Part shown: one piece after another, positions 1-7,577 of the stretch
How positions within the stretch are numbered: the stretch's first letter is position 1
Layout: each line of letters starts with the position of its first letter
Notes under the pieces: generated by a model
What the model saw: only the letters and a program-made list of their open reading frames with translations
Database searches by the model: none
Told to the model about the DNA's origin: nothing
Assembly (NCBI GenBank): GCA_038213005.1
Contig: JBBQTU010000052.1
Span: forward strand, 1-19,665
Length of the DNA stretch: 19,665 bases
DNA from: JBBQTU01 sp038213005
Lineage (GTDB): Bacteria > Planctomycetota > Phycisphaerae > Tepidisphaerales > Tepidisphaeraceae
Direction of reading: 5' to 3'
Program-made: the position numbers and the translations under genes

Positions 1-432
1 GAGCAGGTGGTGATCTGCCGCAACGATATTGCCGAGAGCAAGAAGTGGCACGAGCAGATCACCGCCAACGCCGAAGCCGTGCTGCAGAAGCTTGAGCTTC
101 CCTATCGCGTGGTGGCCGTCTGCACCGGCGATCTCGGCCAGGGCCAGGTGGCCAAGTATGACATCGAGACTTGGATGCCCTCACGCAAGGGCTATAGCGA
201 GACGCATTCCTCCAGCCGGTTCTACGACTTCCAGGCCCGTCGCCTGAACCTGCGCTACCGCGATGAAGACGGCAAGGTGAAGCTCTGCCACACGCTGAAC
301 AATACCGTCATCGCCAGCCCGCGGGCGCTGATCCCGATCATGGAGTATTACCAAAACGCCGACGGCTCGATCACCATCCCCAAGGCCCTGCGTCCGTACA
401 TGGGTGGGGCGGAGCGCATTGAGAAGAAGTAG
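1..432 (+). CDS. serS: Seryl-tRNA synthetase, C-terminal part (5' end outside window)
   Basis: The reading frame is open from base 1 and ends at TAG 430-432, giving about 143 residues. They match the C-terminal catalytic region of class II seryl-tRNA synthetase, which charges tRNA-Ser in the cytoplasm. Recognisable stretches are the AVCTGDLG segment, the YDIETWMPSR segment, the YSETHSSSRFYDFQARR segment, and the motif 3 neighbourhood with LNNTVIASPRALIPIMEYYQ. The end, ITIPKALRPYMGG, is the usual SerS C-terminus. The N-terminal tRNA-binding coiled coil lies upstream of the window. No U-tract terminator is visible between this stop and the next gene at 520. Confidence 0.97.
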   Translation, partial: EQVVICRNDIAESKKWHEQITANAEAVLQKLELPYRVVAVCTGDLGQGQVAKYDIETWMPSRKGYSETHSSSRFYDFQARRLNLRYRDEDGKVKLCHTLNNTVIASPRALIPIMEYYQNADGSITIPKALRPYMGGAERIEKK

Positions 433-519
433 CAGGGCTACTCGGCTGCCGCATATCATCATGACGGGACCCGGCCAAGCATAGCAAGGCGTTGAATTGT
501 CGCGCTAAGAGGTGACAGC

Positions 520-765
520 ATGTGGTCAGCCATATTGAACAGTAACGGGCAGGTCACGCTGCCCAGGGCACTGCGCCAGGCGCTTGGCCTGGCAGCAGGG
601 AGTCGAGTGACATTCGAATTCGGCAGCAACTACGCCACGCTCAAACCAGCGTCCAACTCGGTTGACCATGCCTGTGGCATGCTACACCGGCCCGGCGCGA
701 AGGCGGTTTCAGTTGGGGCGATGAACGATGCCATTCGCCGGTGCATGCGGGAGTCGCGACGTTGA
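520..765 (+). CDS. AbrB/MazE/VapB-type antitoxin-like protein, no toxin partner
   Basis: 81 residues. The N-terminus (residues 5-38, with NSNGQVTLPRALRQALGL and GSRVTFEF) is a swapped-hairpin AbrB/SpoVT/MazE DNA-binding domain. The C-terminus, with HRPGAKAVSVGAMNDAI, resembles the toxin-binding tail of VapB antitoxins. GAGGTG at 510-515 sits just upstream of the ATG and supports the start. A VapC (PIN-domain) toxin would normally follow on the same strand, but the stop codon abuts the 3' end of the convergent glycosyltransferase, leaving no room. It is either an orphan antitoxin left after toxin loss or a stand-alone transcription factor. The family call is firm; toxin-antitoxin function is inferred. 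Confidence 0.8.
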   Translation: MWSAILNSNGQVTLPRALRQALGLAAGSRVTFEFGSNYATLKPASNSVDHACGMLHRPGAKAVSVGAMNDAIRRCMRESRR

Positions 766-2004
766 TCATGCCGATGCCGCCTGCTCGACAAGCGACGCAG
801 CCTCGCCCAGCGCATCCACGTTCGCGCAGCGTCTGGCATAATCGGCGCATCGTGCAGCGACCTCGCTGGAGACCAGCAGCGGCTTGAGGCAGGCGGCCAG
901 ATTGGGGCCGGTAAATCGTTTGGGCCAGAGCCGGTCGCCTGCCCCCAGGCGCACCACGCGGGCGGCGTTGTCCGGCTGGTCGTGGCTCAGCGGCATGACC
1001 ACCTGCGGCACGCCAGCGGCAAACCCCGCGGCCGTCGTGCCGATTCCGCCGTGATGCACGAGCGCCCCACAACGCGGCAGAATCCGGCTGAGCGGGGCGA
1101 AGTCGAAATGTCGCACGCCACTGGGCAGAGCAGTTGGGATCTGCGCCGGATGACGTGTCAGCAGGATGCCCGGCCGGCCAAGCCGCTGGCAGGCATCGGC
1201 GGCCGCGGCGAAGAACTCGTGGGCGTGGATGTTGGCGGTCCCGGCCGTGAAGACGATCGGCCGCTCCCCGCGGGTCAGCACTTGCTCAAGTTCCGCTGGG
1301 ATGGCCACGTCAAAGACGTCGCACAAGGGAAAGCCCACCAGGTGCGTATTGCCCGGCCATTCCGGCTGCGCTGGCGCGTACCAGTCGGGGAACATCGCGA
1401 TGTTAAGCCGCGGCGAGAAGACCCACTGCTTGAAGAATCGACGTACGCGCGGCAGGCCATACTGATCCCGTAGCGGGTCGACGATCTTCGCCATGATCGG
1501 GTCTACAACCAGCCGATCCGCAAGCCACCAGTAGGCCCGCTGCACTGGCTGGGGCCAGCGGGTGATTCCGTGGTTGCCCATCATCACCGGGCCGTCGTGG
1601 ACGCTGCGGAGAATGGCCGGTTGCAGCGTGAGCGAGACGACCGGCACCTGCTCCTTCTCTTGCAGGATGATCGCCGCGAATGCCAGCGAGTGGGCCACGA
1701 CAATGGTGTCCGGCGTCAGGTGGGCGCGGAGGGTCCGCATCAGGCCGGCCTGATCGGCCAGCATTGCCATGACTGTTTTGAACCCCTTGAGCGGATGCCA
1801 CAGGTCGGGGTTGTGCAATGCCTTTCGATACTGCTCGTCGCTGCCGAACTCGTCGTACGTGAAGCCGAGTGACTCCACCAGGCCCCGAAAATGGCCGTTG
1901 GTGATGACCACGATCTCGTGCCCGCGCGCGGCCAGACGCTGGCCCAGTCCCAGATAAGGGAACACATCGCCAGATGAGCCGATGGGGATGAGGATGACAC
2001 GCAT
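766..2004 (-). CDS. GT1-family glycosyltransferase (UGT/MGT-like, GT-B fold)
   Basis: 412 residues from ATG 2004. The N-terminus MRVILIPIGSSGDVFPYLGL is the typical start of sterol/macrolide-type GT1 enzymes, with a Gly-rich acceptor-side loop. The donor-binding C-terminal half has VFTAGTA (~252), the signature HHGGIGTTAAGF (~317-328) and DQPDNA (~342-347), which contact the nucleotide sugar. The enzyme would transfer a sugar from a UDP- or dTDP-sugar to a lipid or small hydrophobic acceptor, probably at the inner face of the membrane; the acceptor cannot be read from sequence. An upstream TTG (2037) would add 11 residues, but the family fold begins at MRV. A weak TTGATT-N18-TACTCT promoter could end 7 nt before the ATG. 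No pathway partners adjoin it. Confidence 0.85.
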   Translation of the reverse strand: MRVILIPIGSSGDVFPYLGLGQRLAARGHEIVVITNGHFRGLVESLGFTYDEFGSDEQYRKALHNPDLWHPLKGFKTVMAMLADQAGLMRTLRAHLTPDTIVVAHSLAFAAIILQEKEQVPVVSLTLQPAILRSVHDGPVMMGNHGITRWPQPVQRAYWWLADRLVVDPIMAKIVDPLRDQYGLPRVRRFFKQWVFSPRLNIAMFPDWYAPAQPEWPGNTHLVGFPLCDVFDVAIPAELEQVLTRGERPIVFTAGTANIHAHEFFAAAADACQRLGRPGILLTRHPAQIPTALPSGVRHFDFAPLSRILPRCGALVHHGGIGTTAAGFAAGVPQVVMPLSHDQPDNAARVVRLGAGDRLWPKRFTGPNLAACLKPLLVSSEVAARCADYARRCANVDALGEAASLVEQAASA

Positions 2005-2196
2005 CTGTCGGAGAGTAGGGGAAGTCGGCCATGGCAATCAACTGTCATCTCGCTTGCTTCCCGCGCGCTTTGGCAAGATGATGAAAGGGTTAATGGATCT
2101 GCTTTCTGGCTCAGCGAGAGAAGCACTATGGATATCTGGCTGCTGACGTTTGAGACGGTACTCATGCTGCTTCTCCTGACGGCGCTGAGCGCGACG

Positions 2197-2463
2197 CTAC
2201 TCGGCAAGACCCGCGGACGCTGGCTCTATTGGGCTCTGCGTGCTCAAGACGACGTGATCGGTCTGGCGGGCGGCGTAGGTGATGGCGGCAAGGATGTCAT
2301 CCCGCTCCAGGAAGGAGTAGTCGCGCAGAATCTCGTCGTACGATGCTCCTGCGCCGAGTAATTCCAGAACGTCGGTCACGCGCATGCGCTTGCCGCGAAT
2401 GCAGGGCTTGCCGCCGCACTTGCCGGACTCGACGGTGATCCGCGACAGTAGTTCCGTGTCCAT
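2197..2463 (-). CDS. DUF433 family protein (antitoxin-like)
   Basis: 88 residues. The core (residues 8-65), with GKPCIRGKRMRVTDVLELLG and ASYDEILRDYSFLERDDI, is the DUF433 helix-turn-helix-like domain. DUF433 proteins are usually encoded directly before a DUF5615 PIN-like toxin and are regarded as its antitoxin. Here no DUF5615 frame follows in 2041-2196, so the gene appears to have lost its partner. ATG 2463 is chosen because homology begins at once (ELLSRITVESGKCGGKPCIRG) and a TATAAT box lies 6 nt upstream; the longer open frame only shadows the neighbouring amidohydrolase. It could also act as a free-standing regulator. Confidence 0.8.
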   Translation of the reverse strand: MDTELLSRITVESGKCGGKPCIRGKRMRVTDVLELLGAGASYDEILRDYSFLERDDILAAITYAARQTDHVVLSTQSPIEPASAGLAE

Positions 2464-2469
2464 AAGCGG

Positions 2470-2478
2470 ATTATAGCA
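2470..2478 (-). promoter_or_regulatory. Extended -10 box (TGCTATAAT) of the DUF433 gene, leaderless layout
   Basis: On the minus strand TGC-TATAAT is followed by CCGCTT and then the ATG at 2463. A start site about 7 nt after the -10 would fall on or next to the A of ATG, so the mRNA would have no 5' leader. No Shine-Dalgarno sequence is present. No good -35 is seen, which fits an extended -10 promoter. Confidence 0.5.
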
Positions 2479-2489
2479 GACCGCTTGCC

Positions 2490-3518
2490 CTACTCCAGCC
2501 AATCCGTCTTGACACCTACCTCGCGCAGGTAGTTCACCGCATTGTCGTGGTAAAGCTTCTGAAGCACCTCGTCGGGCAACGCCAGTCCGCGAAGCGTTGC
2601 CACCCCGCCCGGGGCGTCGGCATCCCGGATCGGGCTGGGGCCCACATAATCCGTCTCCCACATTTTCCGCTGTACCCAGAACCGGCTGGCCAGGAAATCA
2701 AAGCCTCGATCGTCGGAACTCACCTGGTCGCTGCCGAAGAGGATGCGGTCCTGGTTGCGCAGGAAGAACGCCCGGGCCTCAGCGTGGCGATCGGACATCG
2801 AGCGGGCCACCCATTTCGTGGCGCTGCAGTCCAGGCGCAGGCTCGGGTGTGTGTCCAGCAGGTGCTGGAGATGGGCCAGGTCCTCGGGATGGCCGCCCAT
2901 GTGGGCGCCGACCCAGGGCACGGCCGGCCAGCGCGACATGACCGTCTCCCACTGCTGATAATGGTCCTGCCGCGTGCCGTAGACCGACGCGTCGGCGTAC
3001 TTGCCGGCGTACCAGGAATCGGGATCACCGATGTGGGTCATGATTCCCATGCCTTGGCTGACGGCCTGGCGGATAATGGTATCCACCTCCGGCGAGTCAA
3101 ACCGCCAGCCCCGCCGTCGCATGCTCTCGGGCGCGAAATGGAACTTCACGATCCGCGAGCCGAGGTTGTAAAACGCCTCGATCCGCCGGAGCCAGTCGCC
3201 CATCGGATCGTCCACCTGCTGCTGCCAGCTTGGCACGGCGATCAGGAGCATCCGGTGGCCCCACTCGCGCTGCAGCGTCAGGGCCTCCTCCAGCGGCATC
3301 ATGTTGACGAAGGTGTCGATGCCAAACTGGTCGGCCGTCTCGAACCAGGTCCTGGCATGTCGTGCGGCGACGATATGGCAGTGAAAGTCGATAATCTTGC
3401 CGCGCACGCGCCGACGCGGCATGGGCTGGTGAAAATCGAGTTGCGTGCAGTTGTAGTCAGGTACCGTCGTCACGTTGATTGCCTCGGAATGCCAGGGTGT
3501 CCAAACCCCCGTATCCAT
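2490..3518 (-). CDS. Amidohydrolase family 2 (PF04909) metal-dependent hydrolase
   Basis: 342 residues from ATG 3518 (the open frame extends to a TTG at 3524). This is a TIM-barrel amidohydrolase of the PF04909 group, which includes ACMSD-like decarboxylases and lactone or ring-cleaving hydrolases. Visible metal and catalytic residues are DFHCH (D44, H46, H48), H162 in MTHIGD, H206 in GAHMGGH and D264 in FGSDQ. A Lys in IVKFHF (~125) may be structural or a ligand. The substrate is unknown. The protein is cytoplasmic, with no signal peptide, and carries about 40 extra residues before the metal motif. An Rrf2 regulator lies immediately upstream and a second PF04909 gene beyond it, so the three may form one regulated unit (inference). 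Confidence 0.85.
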   Translation of the reverse strand: MDTGVWTPWHSEAINVTTVPDYNCTQLDFHQPMPRRRVRGKIIDFHCHIVAARHARTWFETADQFGIDTFVNMMPLEEALTLQREWGHRMLLIAVPSWQQQVDDPMGDWLRRIEAFYNLGSRIVKFHFAPESMRRRGWRFDSPEVDTIIRQAVSQGMGIMTHIGDPDSWYAGKYADASVYGTRQDHYQQWETVMSRWPAVPWVGAHMGGHPEDLAHLQHLLDTHPSLRLDCSATKWVARSMSDRHAEARAFFLRNQDRILFGSDQVSSDDRGFDFLASRFWVQRKMWETDYVGPSPIRDADAPGGVATLRGLALPDEVLQKLYHDNAVNYLREVGVKTDWLE

Positions 3519-3525
3519 GGGCAAC

Positions 3526-3558
3526 TCTATAGAGGCAGCGCGGAAATTGCCAATTGGC
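3526..3558 (-). promoter_or_regulatory. Promoter of amidohydrolase 1 with palindromic operator candidate
   Basis: On the minus strand TTGGCA (3553-3548), a 16-nt spacer and TATAGA (3531-3526) form a plausible sigma-70-type promoter. Its -10 ends 7 nt before the ATG at 3518, again a leaderless layout. The perfect 10-bp palindrome GCCAATTGGC (3549-3558) overlaps the -35, a common place for a repressor site. The nearby Rrf2 protein is a candidate binder, but its own promoter carries a different palindrome. Confidence 0.45.
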
Positions 3559-3585
3559 TGGTGACGGCCTTAGGCGGGCATGGGC

Positions 3586-4047
3586 CTATGCCACGCCGGC
3601 AGTTTTGGCGGCCAGTGCGGTGGCTTCGGCTTTGGCCGCCTCCCCGGCGTCCGGCGCCGCCAGCATGTCAGCCAGCGTGGTTTTGCGAAGGAAATCAGTG
3701 TAAAGCCGGGCAATACTCTCAAAGCGATCAAAGAACGTCGGCGGCAGATGCTTGTCGGGAGGATCGGATTTCGTCAGCACCATGTCGCTGGGGATGCAGT
3801 CCAGTGCCATCAGCACCTCAAACAGGCTGATCTGGTTGGCCGGGCGGATGGCTCTGAACCCGCCGCGCAGTCCCTTCTGCGAGTCCACCAGTCGCGCACG
3901 CGAGATCTTCTGGAGTATCTTGCCCAGGTAGTTGAGCGGGATGTTTAGAGCCTCGGCGATTTCCCGCGTCTGCAGAAATGTGTCGCCCTCCTGCTGGGCG
4001 AGATAGGCCAGTGTCCGCAGGGTGTATTTTGCCGTCTGTGTGATCAT
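3586..4047 (-). CDS. Rrf2 family transcriptional regulator, without Fe-S cysteine cluster
   Basis: 153 residues. The N-terminal winged helix-turn-helix is typical of Rrf2/BadM/IscR: TAKYTLRTLAYLAQ, then REIAEALNIPLNYLGKILQ as the recognition region, then GLRGGFR as the wing. The three-Cys Fe-S cluster of IscR, NsrR and RirA is absent; only one Cys (~84) is seen, so ligand or redox sensing must differ. The last 20 residues are Ala/Glu/Lys-rich and probably disordered. ATG 4047 is preceded by a good Shine-Dalgarno (ACGGAGGC, 4065-4058); the longer frame to 4116 lacks support. Its position between two amidohydrolase genes suggests local control of them. Confidence 0.9.
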   Translation of the reverse strand: MITQTAKYTLRTLAYLAQQEGDTFLQTREIAEALNIPLNYLGKILQKISRARLVDSQKGLRGGFRAIRPANQISLFEVLMALDCIPSDMVLTKSDPPDKHLPPTFFDRFESIARLYTDFLRKTTLADMLAAPDAGEAAKAEATALAAKTAGVA

Positions 4048-4057
4048 GCTAACTAAA

Positions 4058-4092
4058 GCCTCCGTCAAACAACCATAGCATACAGATATCTG
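4058..4092 (-). promoter_or_regulatory. Rrf2 gene control region: palindrome, extended -10 and strong RBS
   Basis: Read on the minus strand: a perfect palindrome CAGATATCTG (4092-4083), two bases, extended -10 TGC-TATGGT (4080-4072), then Shine-Dalgarno ACGGAGGC (4065-4058) ten bases before the ATG at 4047. The palindrome lies in the -10/-35 spacer region, so bound protein would block initiation. Autoregulation by the Rrf2 product is the simplest reading, but it is not shown. Confidence 0.45.
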
Positions 4093-4135
4093 AGTGAGAA
4101 CGAAGCAAAGCAACAAAAAGGAAACGTCTTGGCCG

Positions 4136-5101
4136 TCATCTCAGCTCACTCCGCTTGGCATCGGTGATTCGCAGAATCCTCTCCGCCCGATGCCAGTAGT
4201 CATGATCGAATCCCAGCGCCTGTTTGACCAGCGTATCGCGGCGCATCCAGTTGCGCTCACCCCAGAGCCGGAGCATGCCCGCCAGCCCAATGCGTTTGAG
4301 CGGCGGTATGGCGATGATCGGCCAGTCGCTCCCATGGACAAGACGCGTGCGCAGAAACGGGTCGTCCAGGAGCTGGTACATCGCATACCAGCGGTTGGGC
4401 AGGCAGAACGCCGCCGTGTCACCGTAACAGTTCTCATACTCGCGGACCAGCCGCACGAACGTCGGCACGTAATCCGGGTCTGATCCAACGCCTTTGCTGC
4501 CGCAGTGAGCCACGATCACCTTCACCCCGCGGCGAAGCGCCTCCTCAAGCCGGGCCGGATCCTGCGTGACAGGGCGCAGCAGTGGCAATGCCGCCTCCCC
4601 GCCGCAGTGGCTCAGCAGCGGCACGCCATGGTGGGCCAGTATCTCATACAGCGGAATGCACCTCGGGTCGGCCGGGTCGAAATCCTGCGTCAGCGGCAGC
4701 CACTTCATCAGCACGCAGCCGGCCGCGATACAGCGTTCAAGCTCCCGGGCGGCATCCGGGCGATAGGGATGGACCGAAGCGCCAAACAAGATGCGGGGAT
4801 GCTTCTGAGCCAGCTCGATGACATAGTCATTGGACACGTACAGATGCGTGCGCTCATCCGATCGCTGCCCCGATTCGTCGTATACGGCGTCAAACGCCAG
4901 GGCGACGGCCGCATCCGTCTTCGCGTGGGTCATCGTGGTCAGCAGCAGTTCGACCAGGGCGTCTTCGGTCTGGCGATCCTCGCCCACCATGCCCAGTCGC
5001 CACCGCATAAAGCGGAAGGGGATGCTGTTCAGGAGCTTCCGCGACGTGGACCCGCGCGGGGCCGTCATCGCCGAGATGTGCGTGTGGATGTCGATGATCA
5101 T
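4136..5101 (-). CDS. Amidohydrolase family 2 (PF04909) metal-dependent hydrolase
   Basis: 321 residues starting MIIDIHTHIS. The DIHTH metal motif (H6, H8) lies at the very N-terminus. Further expected ligands are H165 in LSHCGGE, H199 in VAHCGSKG and D259 in HGSDWP. MKWLP (~132-136) is the segment that normally bears the barrel Lys. It is the same superfamily as the gene at 2490-3518, but the two differ widely outside the metal sites, so they are distant paralogues rather than a recent duplication. The substrate is unknown. The start lies 23 nt from the divergent recO start. It precedes the Rrf2 gene on the same strand by 88 nt, and that gap holds the separate Rrf2 promoter. Confidence 0.85.
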   Translation of the reverse strand: MIIDIHTHISAMTAPRGSTSRKLLNSIPFRFMRWRLGMVGEDRQTEDALVELLLTTMTHAKTDAAVALAFDAVYDESGQRSDERTHLYVSNDYVIELAQKHPRILFGASVHPYRPDAARELERCIAAGCVLMKWLPLTQDFDPADPRCIPLYEILAHHGVPLLSHCGGEAALPLLRPVTQDPARLEEALRRGVKVIVAHCGSKGVGSDPDYVPTFVRLVREYENCYGDTAAFCLPNRWYAMYQLLDDPFLRTRLVHGSDWPIIAIPPLKRIGLAGMLRLWGERNWMRRDTLVKQALGFDHDYWHRAERILRITDAKRSELR

Positions 5102-5111
5102 GGCACTTCCG

Positions 5112-5117
5112 TATAAT
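5112..5117 (+). promoter_or_regulatory. TATAAT -10 box of recO, leaderless layout
   Basis: A perfect TATAAT lies 7 nt upstream of the recO ATG (5125), with no Shine-Dalgarno in between. Transcription from it would start at or beside the initiation codon. The whole intergenic space to the divergent amidohydrolase is 23 nt, so the -35 region lies inside that gene; no strong -35 match is seen. Confidence 0.5.
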
Positions 5118-5124
5118 CGGCCTC

Positions 5125-5907
5125 ATGGCGCTGGTGAACGACCGTTGCATCTGCCTGCGCAGGCATGAGTATAGCGAGACATCGCAAATCCTGAGCCTGC
5201 TCGGGCGCTCGCGCGGACTGTTTCGCGTGATCGCCAAAGGCGCCCATCGCCGCACCAAGGCCGGGGCGAGCAAATTCGATGGCGGTATCGATCTCCTGGA
5301 CGTCGGCGATGCCGCGATGACCGACCCCGCCGACCGCGAACTGGCCACCCTCACCGAGTGGAAACTCCGCGATGGCAATCTCCCCCTGCGCCGAAAACTG
5401 CGCAGCCTCCATGTCGCCGTCTATGCAGCCGAACTGGTTGGCCTGCTCTTGCAGGAAAATGATCCGCACCCCGAAGTCTTTGACCTGCTGGTCTGGCTGA
5501 TCGGCGAGCTATCCGGCCAGCGTGTCGAGGAGTCGCTGGTCGCGTTCGAACTCGAACTGCTCCGCCAGCTTGGCTATCTGCCGTCGCTGGATTTCTGCCG
5601 GTCTTGCGGGCAGGAAATCACTGCTCAGGGCGATGCCTGGTTCATCCCGCATGAGGGAAGCGTCGCCTGCGCACAGTGCGGGGCAGTCCCCAATCAGCGG
5701 GTGGCGCTGGACCGGCGGGTGCTGCGCATGATGCAACTGATTTTGAAGTTGCCACAGGTCGACGGTCGCCCCCAGCGCCTGCCCAGGCTGTCCCGAGCCC
5801 AGAGCGACCCGATCAACGCGCTGCTGCTGAGCTATCTGCAGGAGACGGCCGGGCGACGATTGAAGTCCGCCAGATACGTTGTCGCCGATCAGAACGACCG
5901 CAAGTGA
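5125..5907 (+). CDS. recO: DNA repair protein RecO
   Basis: 260 residues, the usual RecO length. The N-terminal OB fold (residues 1-80) starts with the typical CLRRHEYSETSQILSLLGRSRG, followed by VIAKGAHRR. The helical C-terminal domain holds a four-Cys zinc finger, CRSCG (C158, C161) and CAQCG (C182, C185). RecO anneals single strands and, with RecR, loads RecA onto SSB-coated gaps in the RecF pathway. No recF or recR lies nearby. The ATG is chosen for homology and for the TATAAT seven bases upstream. The downstream neighbour is convergent, so the gene is probably transcribed alone. Confidence 0.95.
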   Translation: MALVNDRCICLRRHEYSETSQILSLLGRSRGLFRVIAKGAHRRTKAGASKFDGGIDLLDVGDAAMTDPADRELATLTEWKLRDGNLPLRRKLRSLHVAVYAAELVGLLLQENDPHPEVFDLLVWLIGELSGQRVEESLVAFELELLRQLGYLPSLDFCRSCGQEITAQGDAWFIPHEGSVACAQCGAVPNQRVALDRRVLRMMQLILKLPQVDGRPQRLPRLSRAQSDPINALLLSYLQETAGRRLKSARYVVADQNDRK

Positions 5908-6028
5908 ATCATGCGGACACCTGAAACGGGCGCGCTCGCGAAAGTAGTCGTGCGCGGCGTCCGCGCCCGCACAGCACCATCCCACGCATCCCCCGCAGAT
6001 CACGGCCAGTGCGTCGGCTGCGCCCGTG

Positions 6029-6116
6029 GGGTGGCATGCTCAGGTCGGTGCTCTGGCATGAGCATGGGGATCGGATCACATGGCCATCTCGGAGTACCGA
6101 TCTGGCCATGCCACCC
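6029..6116. repeat. Structured palindromic element (three-way-junction type)
   Basis: It sits in the 306-base gap between convergent recO and the DUF1570 gene (5908-6213), which holds no credible gene. The outer arms GGGTGGCATG (6029-6038) and CATGCCACCC (6107-6116) are perfect inverted repeats. Inside are two more hairpins: CATGCTCA (6035-6042) with TGAGCATG (6059-6066), and GATCGG (6069-6074) with CCGATC (6097-6102). If the outer stem uses only its first six pairs, all three helices can form at once. It has no U-tract, so it is not a standard terminator. Possible roles are a mobile palindromic repeat or a bidirectional mRNA 3'-end structure. Confidence 0.55.
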
Positions 6117-6213
6117 ACCAGTGGGGCCGGCCGCCTCGGCCGCCCATTTCGTACCTGCGACGCCACCATTGGCGTTCCGACAGCCTTTACTCACGCCAAA
6201 GCGCTTCCTTGTT

Positions 6214-7449
6214 TCACCTGTATCCCGCGGGTTGCGTGGCGCTGCCCGGGATTAGCTCGATGCTGGTCTCGTGCTCGATCTCTTTCCCCGCGGCATGAAA
6301 GCGTGTGCGGAGCTGGCTCCTGGGCCCGATGCGGCACACGATCTCCGGCAGCGGGCCAGAGCGGCGGGGTGCAAAATACAACTCGCTGGCCTCCAGCGGC
6401 CTGCCGCCCAGATCCGAAAAATAGACGCTGGTGTCCTTCTCCGTGGCCCACTTGATCTGGCCCCTGGAGTATTGGATGTGGACATTTGCCTGGCGCACCG
6501 TCTGGCGGAACGATGCAACGTCCTTCACCAGCTTGCCGTGTTCGTGCAGGGCGATGAGCATGTCGCCCAGCACTTCCTGCCGCTCGATGTACGTGGCTTC
6601 GGGGCTTGGCCGCAGCCTGCGGACGAACTCCAGGAACCTGGCTTGGAATCCCTCATAGTTGCCCGAGAACGCCGTTTCGAATGCGGTCCTGCTGTCGACT
6701 CCCCCGCGGATCAGCTCGAGCATCTGAATCAGCCGCGCCCGATAGAGCGGCTTGCCCGCGCCGTCGGTGGCGGCCACCAGGAAGTGCACCATCGCCCACG
6801 CCTGGTTGTATTGCGTCGCGCCGCGCGTCTCGCCGTGCGAGTTAAGCGTCCGAGCCCAGTCGTCTGGACTCATCGCCATGAAGTCGCCGAAGGGCACGAG
6901 CCGGCCGGCTCTGATATCAGCCTGCAACTGCCTGAGGCGGCGGGGCGGCACCTGCCCCAGGCGAAACCCGTCGCCGATCCAGAGTCCCTCTTCGTAATAC
7001 TGGGCCATCCCCTCGTTGAGCCAGATCGGAAGCCGGTCGCTGATGGACAGGTAGGCAAACTGGTGAAACGCCTCGTGCTGCAAGGTGCGGCGCAACGCAT
7101 CCCGTCCCTGCGTCTCCAGAAACGCCGCCAGCACGTTCTTCCCCGGCAGGAACACGCCGCCGGTACTCCGCAGTTGCGAGCCGGCCAGGTTCAGATAGTC
7201 GGCACGCTTGGCGAGCAGGAAAACCTGTAACGGCGCTGCCGCATGCTCCCCGCCGGGCCGCCCGCCGTAGACCGCGTGCATCGCGTCCATCCGCCGCGCC
7301 AGGTCCTGCGCCAGACCGCCGTCCAGATCCGTGTGGATCACGTAATACTTCGAACGGAACGTTCGGACCGGCGCCCCTTGGGCCTTCGCTGCGGCGATGA
7401 AGATCGCCGCCAGGAGCATGCCGAAAATGATCTGCCTCGCCCGTATCAT
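6214..7449 (-). CDS. Exported DUF1570 family protein, putative zinc metallopeptidase
   Basis: 411 residues from ATG 7449 (GTG 7464 would add five). The N-terminus is a signal peptide: basic MIRARQ, hydrophobic IIFGMLLAAIFIAAA, and a likely AKA cleavage site. The mature part has HEAFH (an HExxH zinc motif, ~125-129) and a downstream LNEGMAQYYEE whose Glu can be the third ligand, as in gluzincins. This matches DUF1570, common in Planctomycetes, described as peptidase MA-like with unknown substrate. A second half of about 150 residues lacks recognisable motifs. It is convergent with recO and divergent from miaA. Metal motif seen; peptidase activity inferred. Confidence 0.8.
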   Translation of the reverse strand: MIRARQIIFGMLLAAIFIAAAKAQGAPVRTFRSKYYVIHTDLDGGLAQDLARRMDAMHAVYGGRPGGEHAAAPLQVFLLAKRADYLNLAGSQLRSTGGVFLPGKNVLAAFLETQGRDALRRTLQHEAFHQFAYLSISDRLPIWLNEGMAQYYEEGLWIGDGFRLGQVPPRRLRQLQADIRAGRLVPFGDFMAMSPDDWARTLNSHGETRGATQYNQAWAMVHFLVAATDGAGKPLYRARLIQMLELIRGGVDSRTAFETAFSGNYEGFQARFLEFVRRLRPSPEATYIERQEVLGDMLIALHEHGKLVKDVASFRQTVRQANVHIQYSRGQIKWATEKDTSVYFSDLGGRPLEASELYFAPRRSGPLPEIVCRIGPRSQLRTRFHAAGKEIEHETSIELIPGSATQPAGYR

Positions 7450-7577
7450 GATGAACACGGGCACTTTGCCGCTTCACGGGCCAATACGCAAGCGCACTGT
7501 CATCGGATCTCAGATCGCCTCAGTGTCGCGGGAGCCGACATTTGCACTTCCTGCCGCGGCTGCAAGAATGACAGCCA

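Noticed and set aside
2128..2361. Plus-strand 77-residue frame with a hydrophobic N-terminus
   Set aside because: Its second half is antisense to the DUF433 coding region and has no protein character; the hydrophobic first 25 residues alone do not make a gene.
3573..3597. Hairpin at the 3' end of the Rrf2 gene as a terminator
   Set aside because: A 9-bp stem with one bulge can form, but no U-tract follows on the minus strand and it overlaps the Rrf2 stop codon.
2547..3830. Plus-strand 427-residue open frame
   Set aside because: It is antisense to amidohydrolase 1 and the Rrf2 gene, both with clear family motifs; its own translation is Pro/Arg/His-rich without domains.
6271..7230. Plus-strand 319-residue open frame
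   Set aside because: Antisense shadow of the DUF1570 gene, which has a signal peptide and HExxH motif on the other strand.
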